DNA from: an uncultured marine group III euryarchaeote | GTDB lineage: Archaea > Thermoplasmatota > Poseidoniia > MGIII > CG-Epi1 | Assembly: GCA_902627615.1 (NCBI GenBank) | Contig: CACOJW010000010.1 | Coordinates: forward strand, 1-42,242 | DNA: 42,242 bases | Direction: 5' to 3' | In this document: piece after piece, positions 25,420 to 34,762 of the stretch | How positions within the stretch are numbered: position 1 is the first letter of the stretch | How the letters are laid out: every line of letters starts with the position of its first letter | Program-made: the position numbers and the translations under genes | The notes under the pieces: generated by a model | The model's database searches: none | Told to the model about the DNA's origin: nothing | What the model saw: only the letters and a program-made list of their open reading frames with translations

Positions 25420-26904
25420 TTACTGAATCAAACTTTCTTTATTATTATTTATGTGCTTAAGATATCGTTTACCAAAGAATTTGAATAGTTTACTTCGCAA
25501 ATTATCTTTTTTAGTCTTACTTCGATAATTGATTTTATCAAATATATTCATAAAATTATTTTTAGCATGGTATTTAGTTCTTAAAGAATCATATTTTGAT
25601 TTATCAAATTGATTCCAAAAATCATCATAGGTAAAGTAACATGTTGAAAAAAAGCCCTTAAACATGCCTTGTTCAAATGAAAACTTTTCAAATGCTTGAT
25701 TAATTTCTTTAGATGATTTAGAAGTATTTTTTATTCCATAAATTCCTAAATCAAAAATTATATCATCATCACATAGTTCAGGTCTTCGCGTACAAAATAT
25801 TTTTTTTGGATTAAAATGGTCATAAATTGGACATATCCACCTAGGATATGTGTCAGTCATTTCATCGGCAAGGTCCATGGCTTCTTTTAATTTAGATAAT
25901 GGTACGCCAATGTCTGTTGCAAGTACGTATTCATCTCTGTAATAATCGCCGACTATGTGGTTAGCAGCGTGAAAATATTTTGAAATGTTGTATCTTCCGT
26001 GCCCAGGTGAAGAATCCAATATTTCTTGAGGCATTAAAGAATACATGAGGCCAGCATATAGATAATCTCTTTTTTTGTAGGGTGTGTAAAGATAATGGCC
26101 CCAAAAGGCAGCATAACTATATCTTTCTAAATAATCTAATAATCTCAAATAACATGATTCTTTTTTGTTTGAAATCTGTGCATAGATAGTCATATTGCGC
26201 TGTTTCATGATATCTTTATCTTTTATCACAGCAACTTTGTTTTGGTCAACATTTTTTATGAAATTTGCAGAAACGATAGTATAGCTATTTTTTTTATTTG
26301 CAAACGCTTCAATGAAATCGTCATTTTTATTTTTAATCATTTTAGAAAATTCCTCATAGAAATTTTCAAATGAATTATAGTGATGATAATTAACCTTAAC
26401 AAATTTTTTACAGGGTATTAATTTAATTTTTACTCTAGTAATAATCCCCATAGTTCCGTAAGTTCCGGCAATTCCGTAAAATAAGTCAGAATGACTTGTT
26501 TCTGAAACATCTTTGATAAGCTCTCCGTTACCCAGAATTATATCAAAGTCAATCACATTATCGTTGAAAAAGCCATAAATGTATGAGCTTGAGCCTAAAC
26601 CTAATCCGGCAAGACATCCACCGACTGTGAAATTATCACCTTCAGGTAATGCCGGAATCATTCTTTCCCTAGGAATTGTCGACCGATTAACTTTGCCAAT
26701 AGTAACTGCAGATTCACAATCTATGTATTTCTCATTTAATTCAAGCACATTTGTGAGTATTCCAGTTTCAATTCTAGTCTGATTTTTCTTAAATTTCAAA
26801 TCCCTATAGTTATGCCCTTTTCTATTTGTAGTAATTAGTTTAGTGTTATTTTTGATTGAGTTTGCGATTTTTTTTATCTTTAAATTATATTCACTGTAAC
26901 TCAT
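25420..26904 (-). CDS. FAD-linked oxidoreductase related to delta24-sterol reductase (DHCR24/DWF1 family)
   Basis: Residues ~20-165 form an FAD-binding type 4 domain with PALPEGDNFTVGG (84-96), GLGSSSYIYGFF, IILGNGELI, SDLFYGIAGTYGTMG and KLIPCKKFVKV. These align by eye, in order, with the same blocks of eukaryotic DHCR24/DWF1 (PVLPELDDLTVGG, ESSSHKYGLF, SDLFYAVPWSCGTLG). The C-terminal half also matches: YAAFWGHYLYTPY, ILATDIGVPL-like segment, PRWICPIYDHF, FDLGIYG and FFSTCYFTYDDFWNQFD. The N-terminal membrane anchor of the animal enzyme is absent. Known members reduce a side-chain C=C of sterols with NADPH. No sterol genes are in this window, so an isoprenoid substrate is inference. It probably shares a transcript with the pyrophosphokinase (3-nt gap). 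Confidence 0.83.
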   Translation of the reverse strand: MSYSEYNLKIKKIANSIKNNTKLITTNRKGHNYRDLKFKKNQTRIETGILTNVLELNEKYIDCESAVTIGKVNRSTIPRERMIPALPEGDNFTVGGCLAGLGLGSSSYIYGFFNDNVIDFDIILGNGELIKDVSETSHSDLFYGIAGTYGTMGIITRVKIKLIPCKKFVKVNYHHYNSFENFYEEFSKMIKNKNDDFIEAFANKKNSYTIVSANFIKNVDQNKVAVIKDKDIMKQRNMTIYAQISNKKESCYLRLLDYLERYSYAAFWGHYLYTPYKKRDYLYAGLMYSLMPQEILDSSPGHGRYNISKYFHAANHIVGDYYRDEYVLATDIGVPLSKLKEAMDLADEMTDTYPRWICPIYDHFNPKKIFCTRRPELCDDDIIFDLGIYGIKNTSKSSKEINQAFEKFSFEQGMFKGFFSTCYFTYDDFWNQFDKSKYDSLRTKYHAKNNFMNIFDKINYRSKTKKDNLRSKLFKFFGKRYLKHINNNKESLIQ

Positions 26905-26941
26905 TCATCATCCTATGTTATTGATTTCCTAATAAAAATTA

Positions 26942-27583
26942 CTATGCTAAATTTACAGTTCCGTTAAGATAAGGATTTTTTTGTTTTTCTCTTCCCAATG
27001 TAGTTTCAGGTCCATGTCCTGGATAGATGATAGTATCATCAGGCAAGGGATAGATTTTATGGATAATGGAATTAATTAGTTGCGTCGTATTTCCTCCAGG
27101 TAAATCAGTTCTTCCCAAGCCACCTCTAAAAATAACATCTCCACCAATAAGGACTTTATCGGTGTAAAAACAGAGAGAATCAGGACTGTGTCCAGGGCAA
27201 TGTAGAATATCAAAGTTATAATTGCCGATTTTAACACTATCACCCTCCTCAAGATAACCGCCTTCTTTAATTTCTGAAACTGAATATCCAAAAGTAGCCG
27301 CAATAGGCCCTACTTTCCCCAACAGGTCTTTACCTAGTGGAGAAATTTCAAGGGGTAAACTTAACTTTTCAATTGCAGAGTTCGCTCCAGCTATATGATC
27401 TACGTGGCAGTGAGTTGCGATTAATCTTACAATATTCATGTCTTGCTCATTTGCTATATCTAGTATTTTTTCAATCTCATCGCCAGGGTCAAAAAATATG
27501 GACTCTTTGCTTTCTTCATCCATTACTAACGTAGCATTCATAGCTAAAGGTCCCACAGATTTTTGGAAAATTTTGAGTCCCAT
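26942..27583 (-). CDS. MBL-fold metallo-hydrolase (glyoxalase II/YcbL-like)
   Basis: The 213-residue protein has the metal motif HCHVDH (58-63), His in HCPGHSPDS, Asp in GGDVIFRGGLGRTD and the final His in YPGHGPETT, the full zinc-binding set of hydroxyacylglutathione-hydrolase-like proteins. GLGRTDLPGG is typical of the single-domain YcbL branch, which lacks the glutathione-binding C-terminal domain, so a thioesterase acting on another thiol is likely. It lies 4 nt after the nucleotidyltransferase gene. Confidence 0.9.
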   Translation of the reverse strand: MGLKIFQKSVGPLAMNATLVMDEESKESIFFDPGDEIEKILDIANEQDMNIVRLIATHCHVDHIAGANSAIEKLSLPLEISPLGKDLLGKVGPIAATFGYSVSEIKEGGYLEEGDSVKIGNYNFDILHCPGHSPDSLCFYTDKVLIGGDVIFRGGLGRTDLPGGNTTQLINSIIHKIYPLPDDTIIYPGHGPETTLGREKQKNPYLNGTVNLA

Positions 27584-27587
27584 ATTT

Positions 27588-28544
27588 CTAAAAAGTAATT
27601 TCTCCTTCTGGAGAAATTAATATTTGCTTTTTATCTTCTTTCAGTGAGATTTCAGGTCCAATAATGCTATCTTCTACAACGCAGCCATAGCCTTCAACAC
27701 CAGATAAGATTACAGAATTTCTGATAACACATTTTTCTAGTTTGACATCAGGACCTATTACAGCATTTGGACCTATTATGCAATCGATTAATCTAACACT
27801 TTTATGTATTAGGCAACTTCCTCTGATACTTGCTCCAGGGTGCGAAGCAGTTCCATCATTACCAAGACATTTGAAGTTTGCTTCTAAATAGGATTTAGGA
27901 GTTCCAGAATCTATAAAATGGCCCTTGAAAGGAAAGCCATACAATCCGTTACCGGCTATTTTTGGATAAATGTCTCTCTCAATGGATATTTTTTGATTTG
28001 GCGGAATCATTTCCAAAATTTCTCTTTCCAACAAATATGTTCCAGCATTAATTAAGTTTGATAGTTCAGTTCCTTTTTCGGGTTTTTCTTGAAATTGCAA
28101 TATTTTATTATTTTTTAATTCCACAACTCCAAATCTACTGGGGTCATCAATTTCCCAAAGAGCCAGAGTACCTTTTGCCTTTTTGTTGATGTGTTGTTCC
28201 AGCATCTCTTCTAAATTTATTGAGTTTACCACGTCTCCATTGAAAACAGCAACAGTTCCAGTTACGTGATTGATACAATTTCTCATCGCTCCACCAGTTC
28301 CTAATGGCTCTTCTTCAGGCACAATTATAATTTTTTTTCCAACATTTCTATTTTCAAAATAGTTTTTCATTTCCTCTAGTCCATAGTTTACAGCTAAAAT
28401 TGCAGTATCGAAGATAGTAGGTAAGTTTCTGACCATTCTTTCAACCATAGGAATATTGGCTAAAGGGAGAAGTGGCTTTGGAATGGTATAAGTTAATGGC
28501 CTTAGTCTGGTTCCAAAACCTCCAACTAGAATTATAGCTTCCAT
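27588..28544 (-). CDS. Sugar-phosphate nucleotidyltransferase with a hexapeptide-repeat tail
   Basis: The nucleotidyltransferase core has GGFGTRLRPLT near the N-terminus, PKPLLP, EEEPLGTGGAM, NGDVV, FQEKPEKG, INAGTYLLE and GHFIDSGTPKSYLEAN. Residues ~230-300 are left-handed beta-helix repeats (RGSCLIHKSVRL, GPNAVIGPDVKLE, NSVILSGV). This architecture is shared by archaeal mannose-1-phosphate guanylyltransferase-like and glucose-1-phosphate transferases; the sugar and the nucleotide are not decided by sequence. It would supply activated sugars for glycan synthesis. It lies 3 nt after trmY. Confidence 0.9.
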   Translation of the reverse strand: MEAIILVGGFGTRLRPLTYTIPKPLLPLANIPMVERMVRNLPTIFDTAILAVNYGLEEMKNYFENRNVGKKIIIVPEEEPLGTGGAMRNCINHVTGTVAVFNGDVVNSINLEEMLEQHINKKAKGTLALWEIDDPSRFGVVELKNNKILQFQEKPEKGTELSNLINAGTYLLEREILEMIPPNQKISIERDIYPKIAGNGLYGFPFKGHFIDSGTPKSYLEANFKCLGNDGTASHPGASIRGSCLIHKSVRLIDCIIGPNAVIGPDVKLEKCVIRNSVILSGVEGYGCVVEDSIIGPEISLKEDKKQILISPEGEITF

Positions 28545-28547
28545 GTT

Positions 28548-29111
28548 TTATCCGTCCAGGCAATGATGTATTAATGTTATACAGGCAGAACTTAGCAGGC
28601 TTTCTTTGCCTAAACAAGCTTGAGGTAAATTTTGGAGAGTTTTCATTTCATCATCCGTAGGGTCTTTGTCATCACCTAATATGAATGTTTTAGCACTACA
28701 TAAGTCATCAGTTCCATTTTCATTTAAAAGAATAGGATTTGGTAACCTTTCTAAGATATCGCCTAGATCTATTCTTTCCATAGTTATTCCTGGGCTTGTT
28801 TCCATTGCTTTCTTATTGTTTTTATATTTAATTAAACCATTACGAATTAATGCGGCCGTTGATCTTTCATCAGGATTTAGATAGCGTATTTTTTGTCCAC
28901 TAAAATGAACAGTTATTGGAGCATTCGGTGGTCCTTTCAACAATAACCAAACGTCAGTGTTTCTTCTTATTCCATGAGACTTCCAAAGAGATGCAGTTAC
29001 ACACCTTACAAGTACATCAAGTCTTCCAGCACCACCACACAAATCGTCTAATTTCCAATCAGCTTCTGTATGGGCCCGATGTCCGATAATTACGAAATTT
29101 CTTTCAGCCAC
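28548..29111 (-). CDS. trmY: tRNA pseudouridine(54)-N1-methyltransferase TrmY
   Basis: The archaeal SPOUT-fold enzyme makes N1-methylpseudouridine at tRNA position 54. The conserved N-terminus RNFVIIGHRA, then GGAGRLDVLVRCV, SHGIRRNTDVW, YLNPDERSTAALIRNGL and FILGDDKD are characteristic. The length of 187 is normal for the family. It is packed between the OPT transporter (7-nt gap) and a nucleotidyltransferase (3-nt gap), so it is probably co-transcribed with unrelated genes. Confidence 0.93.
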   Translation of the reverse strand: MAERNFVIIGHRAHTEADWKLDDLCGGAGRLDVLVRCVTASLWKSHGIRRNTDVWLLLKGPPNAPITVHFSGQKIRYLNPDERSTAALIRNGLIKYKNNKKAMETSPGITMERIDLGDILERLPNPILLNENGTDDLCSAKTFILGDDKDPTDDEMKTLQNLPQACLGKESLLSSACITLIHHCLDG

Positions 29112-29118
29112 AATTACT

Positions 29119-31446
29119 CTATTTTCCTTTTTTTATTTTACTTGATTTTTCCTCTACCATTTCAGCCTCTTGAATATTATCCTCAAATGCCCACTCCTCA
29201 ATTTTACCAAAATCCTCACTTTCAGTTTGTCTCAAACTGAGCACTGCCATAATTAACGCGCAAATAGTGAATATTCCAATCCCGAGTAAAAGAGAGGGTT
29301 GATCTATAATTCCTAGGTAAATTCCTGAAACTGCCATACCTGCCAGACCTATGCCCATAATAGCCTCTCCAGCAATCAAACCTGAAGCAAACAGAATTCC
29401 AGGATTGTGCAGCCTTTCTTTCTCTTGTTCGAGTAGTTTGGTTGAGTCTTTTTTGAATAGTTCAGGCCTTGTTCTTTTGAGAGGGGCGGTAAATCGCCCG
29501 TCAACATACATTTTTATCATTCCTCCGATAAATATGGGAACGGTCATTTTTAAGCTGAGATACATTCCAACTGCTACAGCCATAATTGAGATGTTTAATC
29601 CACCTTTTTCATTAATCCACATCTGTGTTCCAATGATAAACAGACTTCCAGAGAAAAGAAATGCAGGGATTGCATCTTCGACAAATCCACCGAATAAAAA
29701 TAAAAGATAGGAGAATAGTAAGATATTAACATAATTCTCCGGGTGTCTGAGAGCAATAAGGCAAAATGCAATCCCAGCACCCATAAACACCATGGACCAA
29801 TCCATGCCTCCTCCCAAAATTCCATTTGTTATGCTTGCCATCAAAAAGGCCTGAGGCGCTTCCAAATCTCCATTAAGAATTTGATCAGATAATAAATTCA
29901 AGACGAGAGGTATAGCTACAGCACCAGCAGTAACACCTACAACTTGACCGATTTGTTGACGCCAGGGAGTTGCCCCTAGAATGTATCCAGTTTTCAGATC
30001 TTGTAAATTATCTCCTGAAATAGCACCTGCACAGGCTACAAAAGCCGCCACACCTATTACAGCAACTTGTAATTCTGCAGTATTTTCGCCACCGTAAACA
30101 AGACTATTCAACAAAGCGAAAGTAGTTGCAGTGAGAATAACTACAATGATTGTAACTCCTGAAAGTGGATTATTGCTGCTTCCTACAATCCCTGCCATAT
30201 ATCCTGCAACTGCAGCAAATAAGAATCCTGCAGTGAAAATAATAATTAAAGATAAGAATGCAGGTAAGAATAAGCCAGATATAATCCATACCATGAAAAA
30301 CATAGGTATTGCCATTGCAGCACTAATTATGGCTATAGAGCGAGCAGGTAAATCTTCATTTGTTCGAATATTATTTACTTCAGAAATCTTTGTGTTCGTT
30401 GATTGAACCATTTCTTTTATGCCTTTCATTAAAGCTTCTCGCATAATTACTAGAGTGTAAAGACCTCCTACTAGCATTGTTCCAACACCAACCATCCTTC
30501 TCCTTCCATTTATGTGATTCGCATAATCGTCATAGTTGATGATTTCACCACTTACAGCAGCAATGCTGATTTGTTGTATGAATTCATTAGTAGGATTCAA
30601 AAATGTACTAGCTATAGGCATTATTACAATAGCACCTAGCAATCCACCAAAGAATACAAAACTAGCAATACTAGGGCCTACGATATATCCGACTCCTAGT
30701 AGTGCAGGTGAGAATTCAGCCCCTAAATAGAATGTTGTTTTTGATTTAGCATAGGCCACAGTTCCATTTAATTTTCCAGTTGTGGTGTAAAATCCTTGCC
30801 AGCCCTGTTCCCAAAGGCCAAAACTGACTTGTTTAACAGTATTATCAACAGTTACCATTAATGATGAACATATCTTGTAGATGGCTCCAAACGTAATTCC
30901 TGCAAATATAGGCATGACTTGGGATCCGCCTTTTTCACCGGCTACGAGTACTTCTGCACACGCAACACCCTCAGGATAAGGCAGCTTTTCTTTTACAACA
31001 AATATTCTTCTTAAGCTTATTGAAAATAAAACGCCAATTGTACCCCCGACTGATGCAATAATTAAAGTCTTAAAGTATGGAAATTCATTCCAGCCTACTT
31101 CTCCATTGCTAGTTTGGTTCATTACCAATAGCGCAGGTAGGGTGAATATTATTCCTGCAGCTAATGACTCTCCAGACGAGACAGCAGTTTGAACCCAATT
31201 GTTTTCCAAAATATTGGTGCCTTTTGAAAAATTAGCTTTTTCTAAACTTCTCAGAACGGCCATGGAGATTACAGCTGCAGGAATAGATGCGCTAACAGTC
31301 ATTCCTACGTACAATCCAAGATATACATTTGCTGCAGTCAATAATATTCCTAAAACAATAGCTAATATGATTCCCTGTGTAGTTATTTCAGGTAAAATTT
31401 TACTAGCTGAAACGTACGGTTTATGTGAGTCCTTCTCTGCAACCAT
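29119..31446 (-). CDS. OPT-family oligopeptide transporter
   Basis: The 775-residue multi-spanning membrane protein begins with ITTQGIILAIVLGILLTAANVYLG, followed by the VGMTVSASIPAAV block of the OPT family. It has about 14-16 hydrophobic segments, including LPYPEGVACAEVLVAGE and GDNLQDLKTGYILGATPW, both strongly typical of prokaryotic OPT proteins. Members carry peptides or metal chelates with protons; the cargo is unknown. The last 45 residues are charged and cytoplasmic. It is the first gene of the long minus-strand run reaching the thiamine pyrophosphokinase. Confidence 0.93.
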   Translation of the reverse strand: MVAEKDSHKPYVSASKILPEITTQGIILAIVLGILLTAANVYLGLYVGMTVSASIPAAVISMAVLRSLEKANFSKGTNILENNWVQTAVSSGESLAAGIIFTLPALLVMNQTSNGEVGWNEFPYFKTLIIASVGGTIGVLFSISLRRIFVVKEKLPYPEGVACAEVLVAGEKGGSQVMPIFAGITFGAIYKICSSLMVTVDNTVKQVSFGLWEQGWQGFYTTTGKLNGTVAYAKSKTTFYLGAEFSPALLGVGYIVGPSIASFVFFGGLLGAIVIMPIASTFLNPTNEFIQQISIAAVSGEIINYDDYANHINGRRRMVGVGTMLVGGLYTLVIMREALMKGIKEMVQSTNTKISEVNNIRTNEDLPARSIAIISAAMAIPMFFMVWIISGLFLPAFLSLIIIFTAGFLFAAVAGYMAGIVGSSNNPLSGVTIIVVILTATTFALLNSLVYGGENTAELQVAVIGVAAFVACAGAISGDNLQDLKTGYILGATPWRQQIGQVVGVTAGAVAIPLVLNLLSDQILNGDLEAPQAFLMASITNGILGGGMDWSMVFMGAGIAFCLIALRHPENYVNILLFSYLLFLFGGFVEDAIPAFLFSGSLFIIGTQMWINEKGGLNISIMAVAVGMYLSLKMTVPIFIGGMIKMYVDGRFTAPLKRTRPELFKKDSTKLLEQEKERLHNPGILFASGLIAGEAIMGIGLAGMAVSGIYLGIIDQPSLLLGIGIFTICALIMAVLSLRQTESEDFGKIEEWAFEDNIQEAEMVEEKSSKIKKGK

Positions 31447-31496
31447 TGCATTTAGTTATTTTTGGCACTCTGATTAATGGTTATGCCCCTCCTTAG

Positions 31497-31504
31497 TTTT
31501 TAAG
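31497..31504 (+). promoter_or_regulatory. Probable TATA box of alaS
   Basis: TTTTTAAG is centred about 24 nt upstream of the GTG at 31525, predicting a leaderless alaS transcript and supporting the GTG as the start. The spacer to the divergent OPT gene is 78 bp. Confidence 0.5.
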
Positions 31505-31524
31505 CGCCTACTCTCTGCCATCTT

Positions 31525-34239
31525 GTGACTGAAGGCCTATCATTGAGTTTTTTTCATGATTCAGGTTTTACCAGACAAGCATGTGCTAAATGCAATTGCT
31601 TCTTCTGGTCTACCGTTGAGCGTGAGCTATGCGGAGATGCACCTTGCGTTGAGTATTCATTTATTGGTAAGCCACTTTTTTCGAAAGCGATGGACCTTGA
31701 TGAAGCTCGAGAATCTTTTTTGAATTTTTTTGATATGCACAATCATACACGTGTTGACAGAGCTCCAGTAGTTGCGCGCTGGCGTAATGACATTTATCTT
31801 TCGATAGCATCAATAGCTGTTTTTCAACCTCACGTAACTAGCGGCTCCTCCAAACCTCCGGAAAATCCTCTAGCTATATCACAGCCTTGTATTCGTCTAA
31901 ATGATTTGGAATCCGTGGGAAGAAGTGGCAGGCATTTAACAACTTTTGAAATGATGGCTCACCACGCTTTCAACACAGAAGATGAAAAAATATATTGGCA
32001 AAATCGGACTGTCGAGCTTTGCCATGAATTTTATACTAGTTTAGGGCTAAAAGGCTCAAAAATAACATACAAAGAAAATCCTTGGGTAGGTGGTGGAAAT
32101 GGAGGGGAGGCTCTTGAGGTTTTAGCAGGAGGTCTTGAATTAGCAACTTTAGTTTTTATGGACTTAGAAGAAGATCCTGAAGGAGATATTGAGCTTAAAG
32201 GAATAAAATTCAAAAGAATGCCAAGATCAATTGTAGACACAGGTTATGGTTTGGAAAGGTTAGTTTGGGCCTCTCAGGGTACACCAACAATTTATGAATC
32301 TGTTTTCCCAGAAGCTGTCTCTTTGTTAACAAAAAAAGCAGGTTTAGAAGAAAAATTAAACAATTCAGGTTCGCTTATTTCCGAAAATGCAAAGCTTTGT
32401 GGAGTTTTATCAGTAGATTATGGTTCAGATCTGACAGAACTGAGGGAACTAGTTTTAGAGCGTCTTAATTCATTAGGACACAAGTTAACGTTATCTGAAT
32501 TCACATCTACCATTGAACCGTTAGAAAAATTATTTGCGATAGTTGATCACTCACGTGCTTTAGCATTCATGTTTGGAGATGGAATAGTCCCTAGCAATGT
32601 TAAAGCAGGTTATTTAGCACGCATGGTTTTGAGACGAACAATTTTACTATTGAAGGATTTGGGCGTTCCTGATATGCTACCCGAAATGGTTGAATATCAT
32701 ATAGATAATTTTGCCACAACCTACCCTGAATTGGAATCTAACAAATCACATATTTTAGATATGGTAAATTTGGAAGTTGAGCGCTTCAAGTTAACTCTTG
32801 AGCGTGGCCGTAGGGCAGTAAAACGAGCCATTGAGTCAGGAGGGATAAATCAAGACAGATTATTAGAATTATATGATTCTCAAGGTTTGCCACCTTCAGT
32901 AGTAAGTGATTTTGCAAGTGAGCAAGGTTACCAAGTTGAAGTTCCAGACGGCTTTTTAGCAATGGTAGCAGATAGACATCAGGGAGATGTAAAATTTAGT
33001 AAAAAAACCACATTCTTAATTGACGTAGAGTCAACAAGATTAGATTTCTATGAAGATATGGAAAAGCGTTCTTTTACGTCAAAGGTTCTTTTTTCTGAGG
33101 ATGGCAAGGTGGTTTTAGAAAACACTCTTTTCTATCCTGAGAGTGGTGGTCAATTGAGTGACATTGGCACTATAAAATGGGAAGATAAAGAGACTAAAGT
33201 AGTAGATGTTAAGAAAATAGGTGATGTTGTTGTTCATCATGTAAAGGGTACAATTCCTGCAGTTGGCACAATTATTTCAGGAGAGCTGGATGATTTTCAT
33301 CGAACTAATTTAAGTAGACACCACACAGCAACTCACTTGATAGGGGCAGCAGCTAGAAAAATTTTAGGTTCTCACGTCTGGCAAGCAGGAGCTTCAAAAT
33401 ACGAAGATAGGGCTAGGTTAGATATTACGCATCATAGAAGATTAACAAGAGACGTTATTGAACTTATAGAATCAGAGGTTAATGCCTTAATTTTAGCCAA
33501 TCATCCGATTACTACTAAATTTTATGCTAGAGAAGAAGCCGATAAAAAATATGGAAATACATTGTATCAAGGCGGCGCTCCCAAATATAAAGAAGTAAGA
33601 GTAGTAGAAATTCCTAATATTGATGCCCAAGCTTGTGCAGGAACTCATGTAACATCAACCCTGAAAGTAGAAGCAGTTAAGGTTTTGAGGACAGAGCGGG
33701 TACAGGATGGTGTGGAACGTATAGAATTTTCAGCAGGTCCGTCAGCAGTTGAAGCTTCTCAGAAGGAAAGAGCATTGCTGGAAAAGACGGCAGATTATTT
33801 GGGAGTTCCCATAGATCAAGCACCGAATGCGGCTCAAAAATTTGTAAAGGAATGGAAGGAATTACGAAATAAAGTTTCTTCTTTGGAGAAAGAATTAGCC
33901 TCTTTTAAATCTTCCAGTTTGGAGTCTGAAAATATTGGTAAAATTAATTTTTATTCAGATAACATGGGTGAGGCAAATTTCGGAGAGGTTCAAAAGTTGG
34001 TACGTACTATTACTTCAGAATCGAATAATATTATAGCAATAGGTAGTTGTAAAGGAGATAAAGCTACGGTAATTCTAGCTAGTTCTCCAGGTTTAGATTT
34101 TAATTGCGGTTCTACATTGAAAGAAGTTCTCGCATCTGTTGGCAGTAGTGGAGGAGGGAAGGAAACTTATGCCCAGGGCGCTTGTTCAACTTCAGACATA
34201 GATGCAGTTTTATCAAAAATTAAAAATTTTATTTCTTAA
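31525..34239 (+). CDS. alaS: Alanyl-tRNA synthetase, archaeal type
   Basis: The 904-residue class II synthetase has the archaeal N-terminal Cys cluster (CAKCNCFFW and CGDAPC, near residues 20-40) that is absent in bacteria. It has the class II core with TTFEMMAHHAFN and the GYGLERLVW motif. The editing domain has HHTATH (about 598-604) and the zinc-binding CAGTH (about 704), and the C-Ala domain follows. It charges tRNA-Ala and clears mischarged Ser and Gly. The GTG start gives an N-terminus that reaches the Cys cluster after 19 residues. Its stop touches the stop of the convergent CoA-binding gene with no spacer. Confidence 0.95.
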   Translation: MTEGLSLSFFHDSGFTRQACAKCNCFFWSTVERELCGDAPCVEYSFIGKPLFSKAMDLDEARESFLNFFDMHNHTRVDRAPVVARWRNDIYLSIASIAVFQPHVTSGSSKPPENPLAISQPCIRLNDLESVGRSGRHLTTFEMMAHHAFNTEDEKIYWQNRTVELCHEFYTSLGLKGSKITYKENPWVGGGNGGEALEVLAGGLELATLVFMDLEEDPEGDIELKGIKFKRMPRSIVDTGYGLERLVWASQGTPTIYESVFPEAVSLLTKKAGLEEKLNNSGSLISENAKLCGVLSVDYGSDLTELRELVLERLNSLGHKLTLSEFTSTIEPLEKLFAIVDHSRALAFMFGDGIVPSNVKAGYLARMVLRRTILLLKDLGVPDMLPEMVEYHIDNFATTYPELESNKSHILDMVNLEVERFKLTLERGRRAVKRAIESGGINQDRLLELYDSQGLPPSVVSDFASEQGYQVEVPDGFLAMVADRHQGDVKFSKKTTFLIDVESTRLDFYEDMEKRSFTSKVLFSEDGKVVLENTLFYPESGGQLSDIGTIKWEDKETKVVDVKKIGDVVVHHVKGTIPAVGTIISGELDDFHRTNLSRHHTATHLIGAAARKILGSHVWQAGASKYEDRARLDITHHRRLTRDVIELIESEVNALILANHPITTKFYAREEADKKYGNTLYQGGAPKYKEVRVVEIPNIDAQACAGTHVTSTLKVEAVKVLRTERVQDGVERIEFSAGPSAVEASQKERALLEKTADYLGVPIDQAPNAAQKFVKEWKELRNKVSSLEKELASFKSSSLESENIGKINFYSDNMGEANFGEVQKLVRTITSESNNIIAIGSCKGDKATVILASSPGLDFNCGSTLKEVLASVGSSGGGKETYAQGACSTSDIDAVLSKIKNFIS

Positions 34240-34635
34240 TTATCTAGTCTCAACCATTATGCAGGCATTAATCAGGTATTCTATCCCATCTGCATTCTTC
34301 AACCAAGTTTCTAGTTCATTACTTTCAGAGCCTGGCTGAAACCATAAATGTTTGACTCCTAATTTTGAAATATTTTGAGCTATTTTCATTGCGATAGGTG
34401 GGGGTACTACAAAATTAGCGATATCGGGCAATTTAGGCATTTCCTCAATTGAATTGTATGCTTTATCTCCTTCAATAGTTTTTTCTTTTGGGTTGATTGG
34501 AGTTACGTTGTATCCCTTATCTTTCAAATCACAGTATATTTTGTTCCCATATTTTTGTTTATCATTTGATGCGCCAATAAGGGCAATAGTTGCGTTTTCA
34601 TCTTTTAATTTTTCTAAAACCATTGTTTGAGGCAC
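34240..34635 (-). CDS. CoA-binding domain protein (COG1832/YccU type)
   Basis: The 131-residue protein is a single Rossmann-like CoA-binding domain: IALIGASNDKQKYGN, YNVTPINPK, DIANFVVPPP, KHLWFQPGSES and the final INACIMVE. Family members bind CoA and are thought to serve as regulators or remnants of acyl-CoA synthetases; the exact role is unknown. The listed start is GTG; an ATG four codons in (34623) is an alternative, and TATA-like stretches exist at suitable distances from both. The upstream spacer holds two strong inverted repeats. Confidence 0.85.
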   Translation of the reverse strand: MPQTMVLEKLKDENATIALIGASNDKQKYGNKIYCDLKDKGYNVTPINPKEKTIEGDKAYNSIEEMPKLPDIANFVVPPPIAMKIAQNISKLGVKHLWFQPGSESNELETWLKNADGIEYLINACIMVETR

Positions 34636-34636
34636 A

Positions 34637-34658
34637 AAAGGTTCAGTTTTTAACCTTT
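34637..34658. promoter_or_regulatory. Inverted repeat AAAGGTT-8-AACCTTT at the CoA-binding gene start
   Basis: Perfect 7-bp arms at 34637-34643 and 34652-34658 surround an 8-nt T-rich spacer. The dyad begins two bases before the GTG start and covers a TATA-like stretch, so a bound protein would block the promoter or the initiation region. Confidence 0.45.
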
Positions 34659-34711
34659 CATATATTATTCCGAAACTATCATTTTTTTAATCGTAACATG
34701 CCTTAAAAATC

Positions 34712-34731
34712 CGGGGGACTATAGTCCCCCG
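34712..34731. promoter_or_regulatory. 20-bp perfect GC-rich palindrome in the divergent spacer upstream of topA
   Basis: The half-site CGGGGGACTA is followed at once by its exact complement, TAGTCCCCCG, in a spacer that is otherwise very AT-rich. Flanking A- and T-runs extend the dyad with two mismatches to about 34705-34738. It lies 55 nt before the topA ATG and upstream of its TATA-like box. Because the flanking genes point away from it, a terminator role is unlikely unless an unseen transcript ends here. An operator or a cruciform-forming site is more likely. Confidence 0.6.
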
Positions 34732-34754
34732 TAATTTTAGCACTTTGTAAAAAG

Positions 34755-34762
34755 ATATTTAT
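34755..34762 (+). promoter_or_regulatory. Probable TATA box of topA
   Basis: ATATTTAT is centred about 28 nt upstream of the topA ATG, between the palindrome and the start codon. Confidence 0.45.

Noticed and set aside
34712-34731. GC-rich palindrome considered as an intrinsic terminator
   Set aside because: Both flanking genes are transcribed away from it and only short, mixed A/T stretches follow it, so there is no transcript for it to end.
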